Positions 11,547-21,669 of a stretch of DNA of 64,000 nt are shown here, piece by piece (position 1 is the stretch's first letter; each line of letters begins with the position of its first letter). The position numbers and the translations under genes are program-made. The stretch covers positions 1 through 64,000 of the forward strand of contig JARGSG010000028.1 of the NCBI GenBank assembly GCA_030374805.1, given 5' to 3'. The notes under the pieces are model-generated. The model made no database searches. It was not told the DNA's origin and worked only from the letters and a program-made list of their open reading frames with translations. The stretch is from Gracilaria gracilis (taxonomy: Eukaryota; Rhodophyta; Florideophyceae; Gracilariales; Gracilariaceae).

Positions 11547-11706
11547 AGTATGGCCTTTTTATGTTACGAGCTATCAGCGTAATGCTTTCTGGATCGATTC
11601 GGATTTTTCGGGTAGTGTATGTATCTATGGAGCTAGAGAGAGGACACTTTGTCACATGCGTTGTGCACGCACGTTTGGGCGGCGACGAGCAACAATGCAT
11701 CTGATA

Positions 11707-12882
11707 TCACGTTGAACGCGGCGGCGCGCTGGCGGCTTCATCGGCGGCGTCAAGCTCGGCGGCGTCAAGCTCGGCGGCATACGACTGGTAGTAGCGCTCG
11801 AGCGCGTCGTGATTGCACGGCACGCGCGCCGTACAGAGCGCCCACACGGTGAAGGCAGACACGACGGCCATAGCGGCGGTAGCGACGAGCGCCAACACGG
11901 CGCTGAGCACGCCCCAGAACAGGCCGCCCTCCGACGCGTAGCGCAGCATGGTCATGGCGGCGGCGGCGCTGAGCGGGAAGATGTACGCCCACCACGACAC
12001 GGCAAAGCGCGCGCTGCACAGCGTGGGCAGCAGCCGGAGCATGAGCAGGTACAGGAACAGGTCCACGTACATGAAGGCCTGCGCCAGCGGCGGCCAGGGC
12101 AGCGCGCGCGCGCGCAGCAGCTGCGTGCTGTCGGCGCGGCCGCGCGCAGACTCGGCGAGCGTGAGCAGCACCACGGACACGGCGGCGTGCGCCGGCGGCG
12201 CGATGAAGAGGAAGAAGGTGGGCTGCGGGTTCTCGCTGCGCTTGCGCAGCGCGGGCGAGATGTGCTGAAAGTTGGTGATGAAGACCAGCAGCCAGAAGAG
12301 ACAGCCCACGGAGAACATGGCGTAGGCCTGGTCGAGTAGGTGGGCGGAGGCGCCAATGTTGGCCAGCAGGAAGAAGCCGATGGTCTGCATGAAGACCAGC
12401 GGGTGGATAAAGGCGGTGGGGTGGGCGTGGAACAGCCACTCGCCGTACAGGTAGAGCGTGAGGGCGACTTGGTACGCAGAGAGCACGTAAAAGGCAATCT
12501 GGAACTGCAGCACGGAGCGCAGGGAGGGCGGGGTGGTGAGCACGCACAGCGCGCCGATCATGACTGGCAGGAAGAAGAAGTTGACCAGACGCGGGTGTTG
12601 AAAGTCTGCAAAATAGGCGGAGGGGAATACACAGGCGCGCAGCAGCAGGATGATGAGCGCGCACGACAGCATGATACAGGAGATGATGTACAAGACGGTG
12701 GCGATGGCGGACGGCAGTGGCAGCATGGCAAAGTGCTCGCACGCCGTGTGCCACATGGAGGTGAAGGCGAACAAGGCGAGCGCGATGGCATTGTGCGACA
12801 TGTCAAACTGAACGAGCCAGCGGCGCCACGGCGCGATTCGGCCATAGTGTGAGCGCGCGCGCACGCCAAGCGGCGATGGCAT
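11707..12882 (-). CDS. SLAC1/TehA (TDT) family anion or C4-dicarboxylate transporter
   Basis: A 391-aa integral membrane protein with about ten hydrophobic segments, starting soon after a short basic N-terminus (MPSPLGVRARSH) and running almost to a polar, Ala/Asp-rich tail. The pattern (LGVRA near the start, HPxxVNFFFLPVMIGAL, YGEWLF, FITNFQHISPALR, alternating helix pairs) fits the TDT superfamily: yeast Mae1 malate permease, bacterial TehA and plant SLAC1 anion channels. Members move anions or organic acids across the plasma membrane. I cannot tell channel from carrier here. The start is the first in-frame ATG; a longer frame begins at GTG. The gene is extremely GC-rich at third positions, like its neighbour COX7C and unlike other host genes in the window. 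It is divergent from COX7C. Confidence 0.75.
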   Translation of the reverse strand: MPSPLGVRARSHYGRIAPWRRWLVQFDMSHNAIALALFAFTSMWHTACEHFAMLPLPSAIATVLYIISCIMLSCALIILLLRACVFPSAYFADFQHPRLVNFFFLPVMIGALCVLTTPPSLRSVLQFQIAFYVLSAYQVALTLYLYGEWLFHAHPTAFIHPLVFMQTIGFFLLANIGASAHLLDQAYAMFSVGCLFWLLVFITNFQHISPALRKRSENPQPTFFLFIAPPAHAAVSVVLLTLAESARGRADSTQLLRARALPWPPLAQAFMYVDLFLYLLMLRLLPTLCSARFAVSWWAYIFPLSAAAAMTMLRYASEGGLFWGVLSAVLALVATAAMAVVSAFTVWALCTARVPCNHDALERYYQSYAAELDAAELDAADEAASAPPRST

Positions 12883-12955
12883 GGAGCTACCAACGGTACA
12901 CGGTAGTATTATGATGAGCGCCACCGGCGCGCGAGCAACGGCGACGCCTCTCTCT

Positions 12956-13031
12956 CAGCACAGCGCTGGAACAGAAGCGAACAGCACAGCGCTGGAACAG
13001 AAGCGAGCAGCACAGCGCTGGACAGAAGCGG
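12956..13031. repeat. Minisatellite, 26-bp unit, three copies
   Basis: The unit starts CAGCACAGCGCTGGAACAGA. The first two copies differ by one base and the third is slightly shortened. The array lies just upstream of the transporter start codon. Confidence 0.85.
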
Positions 13032-13466
13032 GCAGACAGAGCGACGCGTCGGAGGCGCCAGTGGCGAGTGCGCGCGCGTGCGCGCGGCCGCCGCGGCGGG
13101 CGGCCACTTTTTAAGCGACACTGGCGCGCGGGTAAGCGCGCGAGGAAGCGGCGTAGAAAAGGAGCGCGTGCGCGCGCGCGCGCGCTCCACAACGGCGCGA
13201 GCAGCAGCTGCAGAGCAGCGCACGCAACGGCTGCGCGCACACATCAGTTCTGTTTACACGGCGCCGCCGCCAGCGGGTGGGCGCGTGCCGCCACTTTTTG
13301 TTTTTTGTTTGCGCGCCGCGCGTTGGTCGAGCCTTTTTTTGCCCAAAAGGCGCCTGCTCACGGCCGCGGGATACTTGCGTCTGCTGTAAGGCTGTAAGCC
13401 GCGGTGCGCGGCAAAGGCGCTCGCTGTGGCTGTGGAGTGTGGCTATGGCTACATAGATATGTTGTG

Positions 13467-13514
13467 TCGATCGCTGCTCGGGTCGATCGCTGCTCGGGTC
13501 GATCGCTGCTCGTG
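13467..13514. repeat. Minisatellite, 16-bp unit, three copies
   Basis: The unit TCGATCGCTGCTCGGG is repeated twice exactly and once with a single change. Confidence 0.85.
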
Positions 13515-13590
13515 CCAGTGTTTCGCTTCAGCTCGTCATCATCCTCATCATCATCATGTCCGCGCCGCTGGTACGTTATCGCCAATGCGC

Positions 13591-13632
13591 GCGCATCGCG
13601 CATCGCGCATCGCGCATCGCGCATCGCGCATC
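13591..13632. repeat. Heptamer repeat GCGCATC, six copies
   Basis: Six exact tandem copies of GCGCATC, about 90 bp upstream of the COX7C start codon. Confidence 0.9.
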
Positions 13633-13718
13633 GCCAACAGCCCGGCCGTGGTCTGACTTTAGTTTGGATGCGACTGCCACTGCCACTGCCACTGCGATAC
13701 TGCGATACGCGCCAAAAG

Positions 13719-14215
13719 ATGAACGCCACCGCGCGACAGCTCTCTCGCGCCGCCGCCACGCGCGCCTTTCACACCACGCGCGCCGCTCAAGCCGTACGTT
13801 GTTCAACGCGCCGCGCGCGCGCGCGCCTGTTTCGCCGCGCGCACACGCCCCGCTGACTCAGCGCTCTGCTTTTCTGCTCGCCGCTCGCGCGCTTTGTAGG
13901 GCGGCGGATACGACTATCTGCACGCGCAATACATGTACAAGCTGCGCTTCAAACCGGCGCCCAAGCTGCTCACCGCCGTCTTGATTGGTACGTGCACACT
14001 CTCTCTCTCTCTCTTTCTCTTTCTCTCTTTCTCGGCGCTGCTCACACCGCTCGTGGACGCTGACCCCCTTTTCGCACCCGCGCGCTGCCCGTGCCCTGCA
14101 CCGCACCGCACCGCACCGCACCGCACGCAACTTGACAGGCGGCGGCGTCTCGGCCGGTATTGGCATCCCGCTGTTTGCCGTGTGGTTCGGCCAGAAGAAG
14201 GCGGGCCTTGTCTAG
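13719..14215 (+). CDS. COX7C: COX7C-like subunit of mitochondrial cytochrome c oxidase, three exons
   Basis: Spliced gene 13719-13793, 13900-13987, 14139-14215 giving 79 residues. Exon 1 codes a 25-residue basic, Ser/Ala/Arg-rich leader ending in FHTTRAAQA, a typical mitochondrial presequence. Exons 2 and 3 code the mature part: a short polar head, one membrane helix spanning the second junction (LLTAVLIGGGVSAGIGIPLF) and the tail FGQKKAG. The pattern G-x-x-x-P-F/L-F-A-V ... Q-x-K-K matches subunit VIIc (yeast Cox8), a single-pass accessory subunit of complex IV in the inner membrane. Both introns (106 and 151 nt) begin GTACGT and end in AG; junction phases are 0 and 1. The second intron has CT-rich and CACCG repeats. 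High GC3 matches the upstream transporter. Confidence 0.72.
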
Positions 14216-14415
14216 TACAAGCCGCCCGCCGCGTCTCCCCCGTTTACGCGCGCCTCTCGCTTCGTAAACTCTCTCGGCTGTCACACACACGCGCGGCGTG
14301 TGCTATCTTGTCTATCTCGCTCGCTCCACATCAAACCTCGTGCCAGTTGCGACGTAGAAATTGGCACGCGCTGCTGCATGTTCCACTTGTAGATACAGTA
14401 ACTTTACATACAGCG

Positions 14416-14449
<34 letters not shown>

Positions 14450-15275
14450 TCGCCTTCTTCTCCGACTGCTTTTGTCGCCGCCTGCTGCTTCGCCTTCTCC
14501 GCATGCAGTCCACTGTTGCGGCGCGCGCTCTTTCTCTCACTTGCTTCCACTGCGTGCGCTCTTCGCTTCAACCAGCCCTCACGCTTGAGCACGTGCCTGC
14601 CTGACTTTGCGTGCGGCGCGCAGCACGCTCGTGTGACTGCGCGCGCGTGTTGAAAGCTTGCGCTCATTGTCCTCTCAGGCGTGTGTCACAGCGGTTGGCT
14701 GCAGCGTCAAATACAAAACAGAAGCCGCACGTCGTCATACTCTCGAGCAGTGCACAAGCCCCTGACAGCTAGCGCCCTTTGCCATCCAAAACAACGCTGT
14801 CATCCCTGACCAAGTTGCTTCTCACTATCATAGATACTGCCTTCGAGCGCAGTATGAAAGCCCCATGTTATGTATACTCTTGTCGCTCTGCCGTGCGGTA
14901 CATGTCAAACAAAACGTGGCCAACACTGCAGTGCTCTCGAGAATAAAAAAGCACAACACTTTTTGTATCCAAGTCGTTGTTAGATATGATAAAGGAATGG
15001 CTGGCCGTCGACGTCTTTAAGAGAGAGAACCATCTCTAGATAGCTGACCATAATTATGAAACAACAACAACAACATGCTAAAACTAAACAGCTGCAACCA
15101 CACCAAGTCTCTTTTGCACCGTATCTATCTACATACCCTTTGGTACAGCTACAACCTTGTTCCGATGGCAACACAGCCACGTGATGCCTTCTTCACACTG
15201 CTCACAGAGGCCATCAAAGTGCCACCAAAACAGACAAGTGAGCGCGTAGATATGCCACCAGCGTCTGATAACTTA
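14216..15275. other. Intergenic, GC-rich then returning to average composition
   Basis: Convergent gap between COX7C and the TBC gene. The left 450 bp are GC-rich with a CTG run. Near 14.7 kb composition falls to the level of the rest of the window. No gene seen. Confidence 0.5.
14418..14447. repeat. Trinucleotide run (CTG)10
   Basis: Ten uninterrupted CTG units, about 200 bp downstream of the COX7C stop codon. Confidence 0.95.
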
Positions 15276-16805
15276 TCAAGATACCTGCATACATCCTTTC
15301 ACGTCAACTACACACGCATCATTGTTTAGCACCGACGCAGATAGGCTTTCAAACCCTAACGTTTCCTTCCACGCGTATGCCTGGCTCAGGATCACGTCCA
15401 CTTCGCCAGCTGTCCACTCCCTCGTCGGCAAGTGCTGAAGGAACAGTATTGCTTCCTCAAATTCCATCGTCAACAGTTGTTCGCTAAAGTGCGTCAGCAG
15501 CGCCGCACACAGGTAAACGTGCAAATCAGAAATGCCCTCATCCTCAGCCAACAGAGCGTCCCAAACACGAATAACCAGACACAGCGGCAGCTCTCTCATC
15601 AGTAGACAATTCATCCATCGATATGCAAACTGCAAAAACTCCACCTCGATGCTACCCAGGTGCGTTGCTAGAGCAGCATCCACGCTACACACAATCTCCT
15701 GTAGACGTGATATTCGCTTCAGCATTCCAGGCTGCTCCGATACAAAGTTATCTTCCACACAAGACACAACGTGCGTGAACACCCAGAAAATATCCGCCTC
15801 TGCACGATCCAGTTTCTTTTCCCGCACATGCTCAGGTAAAGCGCTTCTCTTCAAAAAGTCCTCAACCCCCTTCTCGTCGGCAACCTTGATCAGGTCGTTG
15901 ACAAACACCACAACCAAAGGCGTAACAATTTCATTCATACCTTGCACATAGCTTCTGCCGGGATTCAACATGCTGTACAGGAATAGAACCCTCCTCATCA
16001 TGTTCCTTATCTGAGGCACGTGAAATATTGCCACTTCAGGATGTGTCCTGGGTAAATCCAGATTAATCTGGCGCAGAGTCCTACACCCAAAGTGTGATGA
16101 ATTGGTGGATTCAGTTAAGCGGCAACGCATAGCTTCGTCGGATGAACAACAAACTTCACGTTTCTGCTCACACAAGTCAATAGATTCATTCTGAAGGCAT
16201 TGAGATTCGCTGCTATCAAAGCGACCAAAGTTACGAAAATTTGGGCATGTATCGGACTGGCAAAAGAGGTTCACGTATTCCCAATACTCAGTGCGCTTTG
16301 CGTTAAGGGAAATGCCTCGCTTCTTGTACTCCACAGGTTCATATCCGAGAAGCAGACGCCATACCTGCGCTCGATTTGTGGAGGAGCATCCATTCCATGC
16401 GGTTTGTTTAAGCAGCTCAAGCCGGGGGTGCTCGTCAAGCAACAGTAGATCCATTTTCTGAGCCTGGGAAGCAACATTGGGTATCCTTGACCTAATTTGA
16501 CTCTTTGGAGTTCTCATGAGAGAAGCATCTTCTTCTCGAGGACTAGTTAGTGCTTGGTGTGGTTGGTTTCCGTGGGGGTCGACACGCGCTTGGTCTGGCT
16601 CGAGTTCATCGCTCCTCTTCTTCGAAAGCCATCTTCTGCGAGCCGGACCAAGAACATAGGTCACGAAAAAAGATATGAGAACATTGCGGCTTCCATTTTG
16701 ATTACATTGTTCATACGGACAAAGTTCATCACTGCCTTGGTGACCGCTGACTTCACCATCCTTACGCAGCTCATATTTGCGTTTCTCGACATGTTCAATG
16801 GTCAT
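15276..16805 (-). CDS. TBC-domain Rab GTPase-activating protein, TBC1D22-like
   Basis: A 509-aa protein. The first 130 residues are polar and unconserved. The TBC (Tre-2/Bub2/Cdc16) domain covers about 135-445: RAQVWRLLLGYEP at its entry, the arginine finger in LDLPRTHP (Arg253) and the glutamine finger in SYVQGMNE (Gln288), then FVFTHV/W-type helices and the RVWDALLAEDEG box. Both catalytic fingers are present, so it should speed GTP hydrolysis by a Rab protein on endomembranes. The LGYEPVEYKKR entry, RKR-EYWEYV and the NPGRSYVQGMNEIVTP core resemble the TBC1D22 group, which acts around the Golgi. The start is the first in-frame ATG (MTIEHVEK). An insert of about 50 polar residues sits between the entry helix and the finger. 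Single exon. Confidence 0.85.
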   Translation of the reverse strand: MTIEHVEKRKYELRKDGEVSGHQGSDELCPYEQCNQNGSRNVLISFFVTYVLGPARRRWLSKKRSDELEPDQARVDPHGNQPHQALTSPREEDASLMRTPKSQIRSRIPNVASQAQKMDLLLLDEHPRLELLKQTAWNGCSSTNRAQVWRLLLGYEPVEYKKRGISLNAKRTEYWEYVNLFCQSDTCPNFRNFGRFDSSESQCLQNESIDLCEQKREVCCSSDEAMRCRLTESTNSSHFGCRTLRQINLDLPRTHPEVAIFHVPQIRNMMRRVLFLYSMLNPGRSYVQGMNEIVTPLVVVFVNDLIKVADEKGVEDFLKRSALPEHVREKKLDRAEADIFWVFTHVVSCVEDNFVSEQPGMLKRISRLQEIVCSVDAALATHLGSIEVEFLQFAYRWMNCLLMRELPLCLVIRVWDALLAEDEGISDLHVYLCAALLTHFSEQLLTMEFEEAILFLQHLPTREWTAGEVDVILSQAYAWKETLGFESLSASVLNNDACVVDVKGCMQVS

Positions 16806-17326
16806 TAGAGGTATATGCGGTTCCAATGCAGTGCATACAATACCAGAATGGGCTGTGTGTTGTGAGTGGATACTTGTTCTTACCTTTGCAACAGGCCGAA
16901 TGAACGTCGCCTATATTTGTAGTACTACCTTCTGCTTCAAACGGAAAGGAGACAGTCTAATTCGTCCCGTTTCAAGATTTGTACGGACACGATAAACCAT
17001 GGCAATTGATTTAAAGTTAAGGTTTATCGGTTGCGAGAGCATACCTTTGGGTACAACGGCACTTCAAATAAAACACGGTCTTATGCCTTCAAATAACAAT
17101 TCAGTTGCCATCGAGAGTCTGCAAGAACCTCACCTGATAAGAAGATACATGCACGACGTCAGAGGTATGCGGCGTAGTATCGCATTCAGACACCGATGCC
17201 AAAAATGGGGACCATCCACTTCGGGGTGAATCGTTAAAGCATATCGCACTTACAAAACCGTGTGCCTTAATTTCGATGCATGACAAGGATATGCAGCACA
17301 ATTGTACTTTCCACTTCAATGGAAGT
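16806..17326. other. Intergenic region between same-strand TBC and Nudix genes
   Basis: This 521-bp gap holds the upstream region of the TBC gene and the downstream region of the Nudix gene. No open frame with a recognisable product. Confidence 0.5.
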
Positions 17327-18460
17327 TCAATCTTCCCCTACAGTTTCTCCAGACTCTGCCAGCCATTCTGATATCAGTCTGCGCGCAACACTAGTGTGCC
17401 CTGGGATTGTTACGCCTCCGTCCATATCAAGCAGTTTTTTCAAAGTGTAACGGTCAAACCATTTGGCATCTTCCAACTCATTGGTATCTGCAGTTATGTT
17501 AGTGTGTTGTTGTTCGTGCACATAAGCTCGGAAAGCGGCCATCAAGCTTGCATGTGGTAAACTCGGCCAAGGTTGACTTGAGTGATATTCGACAGATTTG
17601 TCATCCACAATCACTCCAGTTTCTTCTCGAACCTCTCTCGCAACAGCCTGCTCAAGGCTTTCGAAAATCTCTGCATAACCTGCTATCACTGAATAACGAT
17701 TCTTTGGCCATGAGGCTTTTCGTCCGAGAAGTATCTCATTCGTGTCCGTGCGAATGACAAGGATGATGACAGATGGCATGACTCGAGGGTATATATTACG
17801 CGTGGAGCATTCTGTGTTGTGGCAGACCCGAGCGTTACCCCCGTGCTTTAAATCTGTCACAGAACCGCACCGGGAACAAAACTTTGCAGATGCATGCCAG
17901 TCCATCAAGGACTTTGCGTGAGCTACTACGGTCGCATCGGCTTCCGAGAGGAATGATACAGCATGGCGAATACGGAATACTTGTTGTCCTTCTAGTAACG
18001 GAGGTGAATCAGCTTTTGAAATGTCCACAGCGATGTAGTGCGTTAGTGGCTCGTTGATTCTGCATAAGTGTGCGAGAAGGGGAGCAGCTCTCTCGGAGTA
18101 GTACTTCGTGTTACGGACGAAATTATCGAGCTGTGAGGTTGTCCAGAGTACCACCCGATTGTCTTCGATGACTACACGGTCGTTCCAAACTGGAAGAAAA
18201 ACGCACGATTCATCCACTGACTTCATTAAAGTGCTGTAGTCGCATGGAAAATCGCGGAAATCAGGCCGCTGCAATTCCGTGTTGAGAAAGAAATTCTTTT
18301 GTTGGGACTTCATTTCTGACGAAGGACCAGAATGAACTACACGTAGTTGTGGATTCGGTTCAACACTACATGTTGCGGTGCAACGTCTTCCGCAAACACT
18401 ACCAACGGAATGGCGTTCAGCTCTCACGCTCTTTGCGAGGTTAATCGAAAAAGACAACAT
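17327..18460 (-). CDS. NADH pyrophosphatase (Nudix, NudC/NPY1/NUDT12 type), organelle-type leader
   Basis: A 377-aa protein. An N-terminal domain of about 180 residues precedes a four-cysteine zinc ribbon (CSRCG then VCHNTEC, Cys195, 198, 213, 218). The Nudix domain follows with box GYAEIFE ... REVREETGV at about 261-283, then SQPWPSLPHASLM near 295, the SQPWPFPxS signature that singles out NADH/NADPH pyrophosphatases. The enzyme splits NADH into NMNH and AMP and, in several organisms, removes NAD caps from RNA. The start is the first ATG, giving the leader MLSFSINLAKSVRAERHSV, rich in Ser/Arg with few acids, like a mitochondrial or plastid targeting peptide. The C-terminus has no peroxisomal SKL-type end. 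In the Nudix box the usual PG before E is IF. Single exon. Confidence 0.88.
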   Translation of the reverse strand: MLSFSINLAKSVRAERHSVGSVCGRRCTATCSVEPNPQLRVVHSGPSSEMKSQQKNFFLNTELQRPDFRDFPCDYSTLMKSVDESCVFLPVWNDRVVIEDNRVVLWTTSQLDNFVRNTKYYSERAAPLLAHLCRINEPLTHYIAVDISKADSPPLLEGQQVFRIRHAVSFLSEADATVVAHAKSLMDWHASAKFCSRCGSVTDLKHGGNARVCHNTECSTRNIYPRVMPSVIILVIRTDTNEILLGRKASWPKNRYSVIAGYAEIFESLEQAVAREVREETGVIVDDKSVEYHSSQPWPSLPHASLMAAFRAYVHEQQHTNITADTNELEDAKWFDRYTLKKLLDMDGGVTIPGHTSVARRLISEWLAESGETVGED

Positions 18461-19466
18461 TCTTTGGGAGGTTGTCAAGTTCTGTTACCCTTGTGTCCGT
18501 ATTTCAGGTATTCCACAAGAGGTATGGTACTATCCTCCAGATATTGGTAGCGGAACAGAGCTGCTCTTTCATAGGCTTTGTTGAACAACGTAGAGTGTGC
18601 TGCTGCATGACGACTTGCGATGTGAACCGAGGTCACATGTGTGATGAGGAAAATTCCTGCATTTGTGCGTTTTCCGCCCCACGCCTTGCACACCACACAC
18701 ATAAATAGAGTACCGGTACGGGTTTCTTGTCAAGGCTAACCTGTATCACAGAGAAATCGAAAAGACGATGAGGATCACGATGATCATGATTAGGCGTGAT
18801 CCCATCATCACGGCATTGTATGGGGCATTTGAAGAGAAACACGTAATTCTATAAAGGCGACGGCTCGTGAGCAAACTCAACAGGTGCTTTCCTATTCTTC
18901 AGTTCCAGTGCTGAGTAGCGGAAACGAGGAATCATAATAGTGGACGATCGTCAAATAGGAAAGAAATCCCTTATCAGGTCCATTGCATCTGCAGCGTTTT
19001 GATATCCAACGAAGACAAAGGGAAGGTTTCAGAAGAAATCGTGGTCGCCGGTCTTGCTCTACGTGGAGTATTCAGAGTTTATCTAACCAGTGAATAAGAT
19101 CAGCCTTCATCAGCATCAAAGATCAACCTATGGCCCAAGGAGGTACGAACAGACTTCCTCGTTCACCATAGTATGAGAGAGTTGAGAACGAAAACCACAT
19201 GTTGTAGTTTTCTGCGCCTTTTGTCTCCCCGCAAGACATATGTTCTGTGTGAAACATGTTTTAAACGCAATGTCATTTATCCCCCCAGAAGGAACCTTCC
19301 GTCTTCTCTTTCCCTCTAGTGATGAGCCCGAGCAAAACCTGTTTGAACCACTCACCTTCACCCTACAGATTTGAGAAAGAGGCGAGAGCGCACCCACAGT
19401 TAAGCATCAACCTGGATTCGTTGTTGTAAAGGAGTTTCTGCGATAGGTGTGCTTTTTAGGAAGCTT

Positions 19467-19534
19467 CGAAGTGTTTTTTGTTTGTTGCGGAGTTCTTGTT
19501 CGAAGTGTTTTTTGTTTGTTGCGGAGTTCTTGTT
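19467..19534. repeat. Perfect 34-bp tandem duplication
   Basis: A 34-bp unit beginning CGAAGTGTTTTTTGTTTG occurs twice head to tail with no mismatch, pointing to a recent slippage or unequal exchange. Confidence 0.9.
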
Positions 19535-19889
19535 ATGTTCACGAACAAACTATCTGAGCAAGGAGAGTTGTTCCGAAGAACTTGGCAAATGGCCCCGCCC
19601 CGTCTGTGAGTGGCTCCAATATACTAACATGGCTTGTTCTTTACGTTTAGAAAGGTGACACCAGACAAACACTTCCATGAAATCGCGCGCATTCGTTTCA
19701 GTAAAGTAGTCATATCTTTATGTCCTGCTCCCAGTACTTTGAATCTGAACATTCTCCATTTCTGCATCCTCGTGCATCTTATCTATTGGGGAAATGAGTG
19801 GTTTGCGACTGCTTCTTCTTCTTCTCCTTTACTATGAGCGCGTACGCTGATTCCTCGAAACGCGTGGGGATTGCTAAATACCCCCAACG

Positions 19890-20015
19890 ACCTATAATGC
19901 TTGTTTGCCACTGCAGACCGGGCGTTTTAAGTGATGTAGCACACTACATCTTACGATGCCCAGAAAGGACTGCTACGAGGAGATTGTTGTCCACAATAAA
20001 GAAGAAGAAGAGGAG
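19890..20015 (+). mobile_element. Possible 3' fragment of a LINE (copy 1)
   Basis: The translated stretch CHCRPGVLSDVAHYILRCPE followed by RTATRRLL fits the C-x-C ... H-x(4)-C-P motif that closes the ORF2 protein of many non-LTR retrotransposons. It is followed by GTCCACAATAAAGAAGAAG, a purine-rich simple tail. A second fragment 1.6 kb downstream has the same tail. The fragment is 5'-truncated and decayed, as most LINE copies are. The evidence is one short motif plus the shared tail. Confidence 0.35.
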
Positions 20016-21429
20016 ACTGTGTTTGCCTCCCATTTGAGAACGGTAAGGACTAGTTGTTTCTGATGCTATAAGGCAATGGCCTGGAGGAGTATCTACTGGC
20101 CTTTCTGGCGCGAGAACGTTTCTATGACCAGAAACGCTCAGCGTCAGCATCAAGTTGTATTTAGGCTTATGCGCTCGTAGAGAGAGAGAATATGAACGGC
20201 ATCGTTTCAAAGCTGCCACCTCCGAACCTCTCCATCTTTTTGGTATTATTCTGTGACTCGCAGTCATATCAGATGGGCAAGGTTGGTGCTCTAGTGAGCT
20301 TCACATGGGTAAGGATGTTCCTATATAGAACACTGGTGGAGTTGGAAAGGGGCCCAGGTTCAAGGGCTTGTTGGGTACAAGCGCTTCAAGATCCCTAAGA
20401 ACATTGAAGAACTCCCTAACGGCCATATGAGTGCAATAGTGCGCATCTTTGGCGATTAGATGCCACCCAAAGATCTGTCATATTGCATCAACAAAGCGTA
20501 CAGCGGATATATGCATCTAGCAGCTTTTCGACCAGAAACGTCAAGGTTAGATAGCCACTGCGAAAAAGGTACTACCAAGAAGCGAGAAGAATACGGATGG
20601 GCTTCTCATGCTGTGATGCAGGTCCTCTCATTTCTCGTTTTCGAGACCTTGATTTCATATCTGCTAGAGAGTTCTCCAGCCACTCCTGGTACGGAGCGCA
20701 CTTCTAAGTCTCGATTGTGTGCTTGATACAAGCGTTAGATTATCTTTTCCCAAGATTTGTCTTCTCTACAGGCCGGACTTGTGTATGTTGTCGAGACCAA
20801 GAGATACTTGGTCATGCAAAGGAATGATACCGCTCCACTAATCAACCCGAGCCAAGAGCTACAAGATAGACGCTGGGCACTGGTAGAAGTATAATGACAC
20901 CGATCGACTATCGAATGTGCTGTTAGAATGTCTGGATGAGAAGTTTGATAGTTTGTCTATTGAATTCCTTTTTGCATAGTATTAAGCTGGAGCATAGAAG
21001 AAAGATACAGTTTCCTATCGTTGAAGGGACAATGAAAAAGGCGTCATCGATTTGACGATCCCTGGACGCTATGGAATAGACTAAAACCCCCCCCCTCTTA
21101 TAGACGATTCCAAACTTCTGGCCGCCCCTATAATGCTGGACGCGTGGTAGTCCTCTCATTGCTTATCAAGATCTGCTGCCTCTAGTGTACAAGGGCAGAA
21201 GGAACATGAAACACCTTGTTTCTGCTTGGAAAGAAACGTAAGCTTTCCCTCTCGACTGATAAGGAATTAATAAGCATCCAGAGGTCGCTCACGTCATCTC
21301 AAATGGAATTGGGGGAGGGATTCTCTTGATGAATGCTGTGCGAACTCCCGAAGCATCGTACTCGTCCAAGTAGAATATCCAAGGAAAGACTACCCTGTAT
21401 ATGTGTCCTGCATAACTTGCAGAGCTTAC

Positions 21430-21669
21430 GATGCAACTGCGTGTTGGGAGTGAAAAAAGACTGTGATCAAATTGCGCTACGTTGTCCGCGTACATTTACA
21501 AGCCGGCGAAGGTTCTTTCGTGGCCAGCGGAGCAAAAGCCGGAAGTCACTAATACTGAAAGCACCGAAAGAGATTCTGGTCTTCCTTAGGAAAGAGAAGT
21601 ATCTGTAGGATAATTCTCTGTTGTATTAGAATTAGAACACAGCGTCCACAGTAAAGAAGAAGAACTTGC
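21430..21669 (+). mobile_element. Possible 3' fragment of a LINE (copy 2)
   Basis: The stretch CNCVLGVKKDCDQIALRCPR resembles the LINE C-terminal C-C-C-P motif, with an Arg-rich sequence after it. The copy ends in GTCCACAGTAAAGAAGAAG, matching copy 1 at all but one position of the tail. The distance from motif to tail is longer than in copy 1, so one of the two carries an internal deletion or insertion. Confidence 0.3.

Larger units (their letters stand above)
9018..11549. mobile_element. PIF/Harbinger DNA transposon, apparently complete
   Basis: The element runs from 9021 to 11546 (2526 bp). Imperfect terminal inverted repeats of about 37 bp start GGGGTCTGCCAA at both ends; the first 12 bases are identical. 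It is flanked by the direct triplet AGT (9018-9020 and 11547-11549), matching the 3-bp target duplication of PIF/Harbinger. Inside are the two genes typical of this superfamily, a Myb/SANT-like protein on the plus strand and a DDE transposase on the minus strand, arranged tail to tail. Both frames are open, so the copy may be recent and possibly autonomous. Confidence 0.88.
12883..13718. promoter_or_regulatory. GC-rich divergent intergenic region with minisatellites
   Basis: Shared upstream region of the transporter (minus) and COX7C (plus) genes. It holds three tandem arrays and long runs of GCGCGC. No convincing gene is present: its open frames on several frames are products of the high GC content. 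Confidence 0.5.

Noticed and set aside
11765-12754. Long open frames on both strands overlapping the SLAC1/TehA-type gene
   Set aside because: They are side effects of very high GC content, with Arg/Ala/His-rich nonsense. Only the minus-strand frame ending at 11707 gives membrane helices of a known family.
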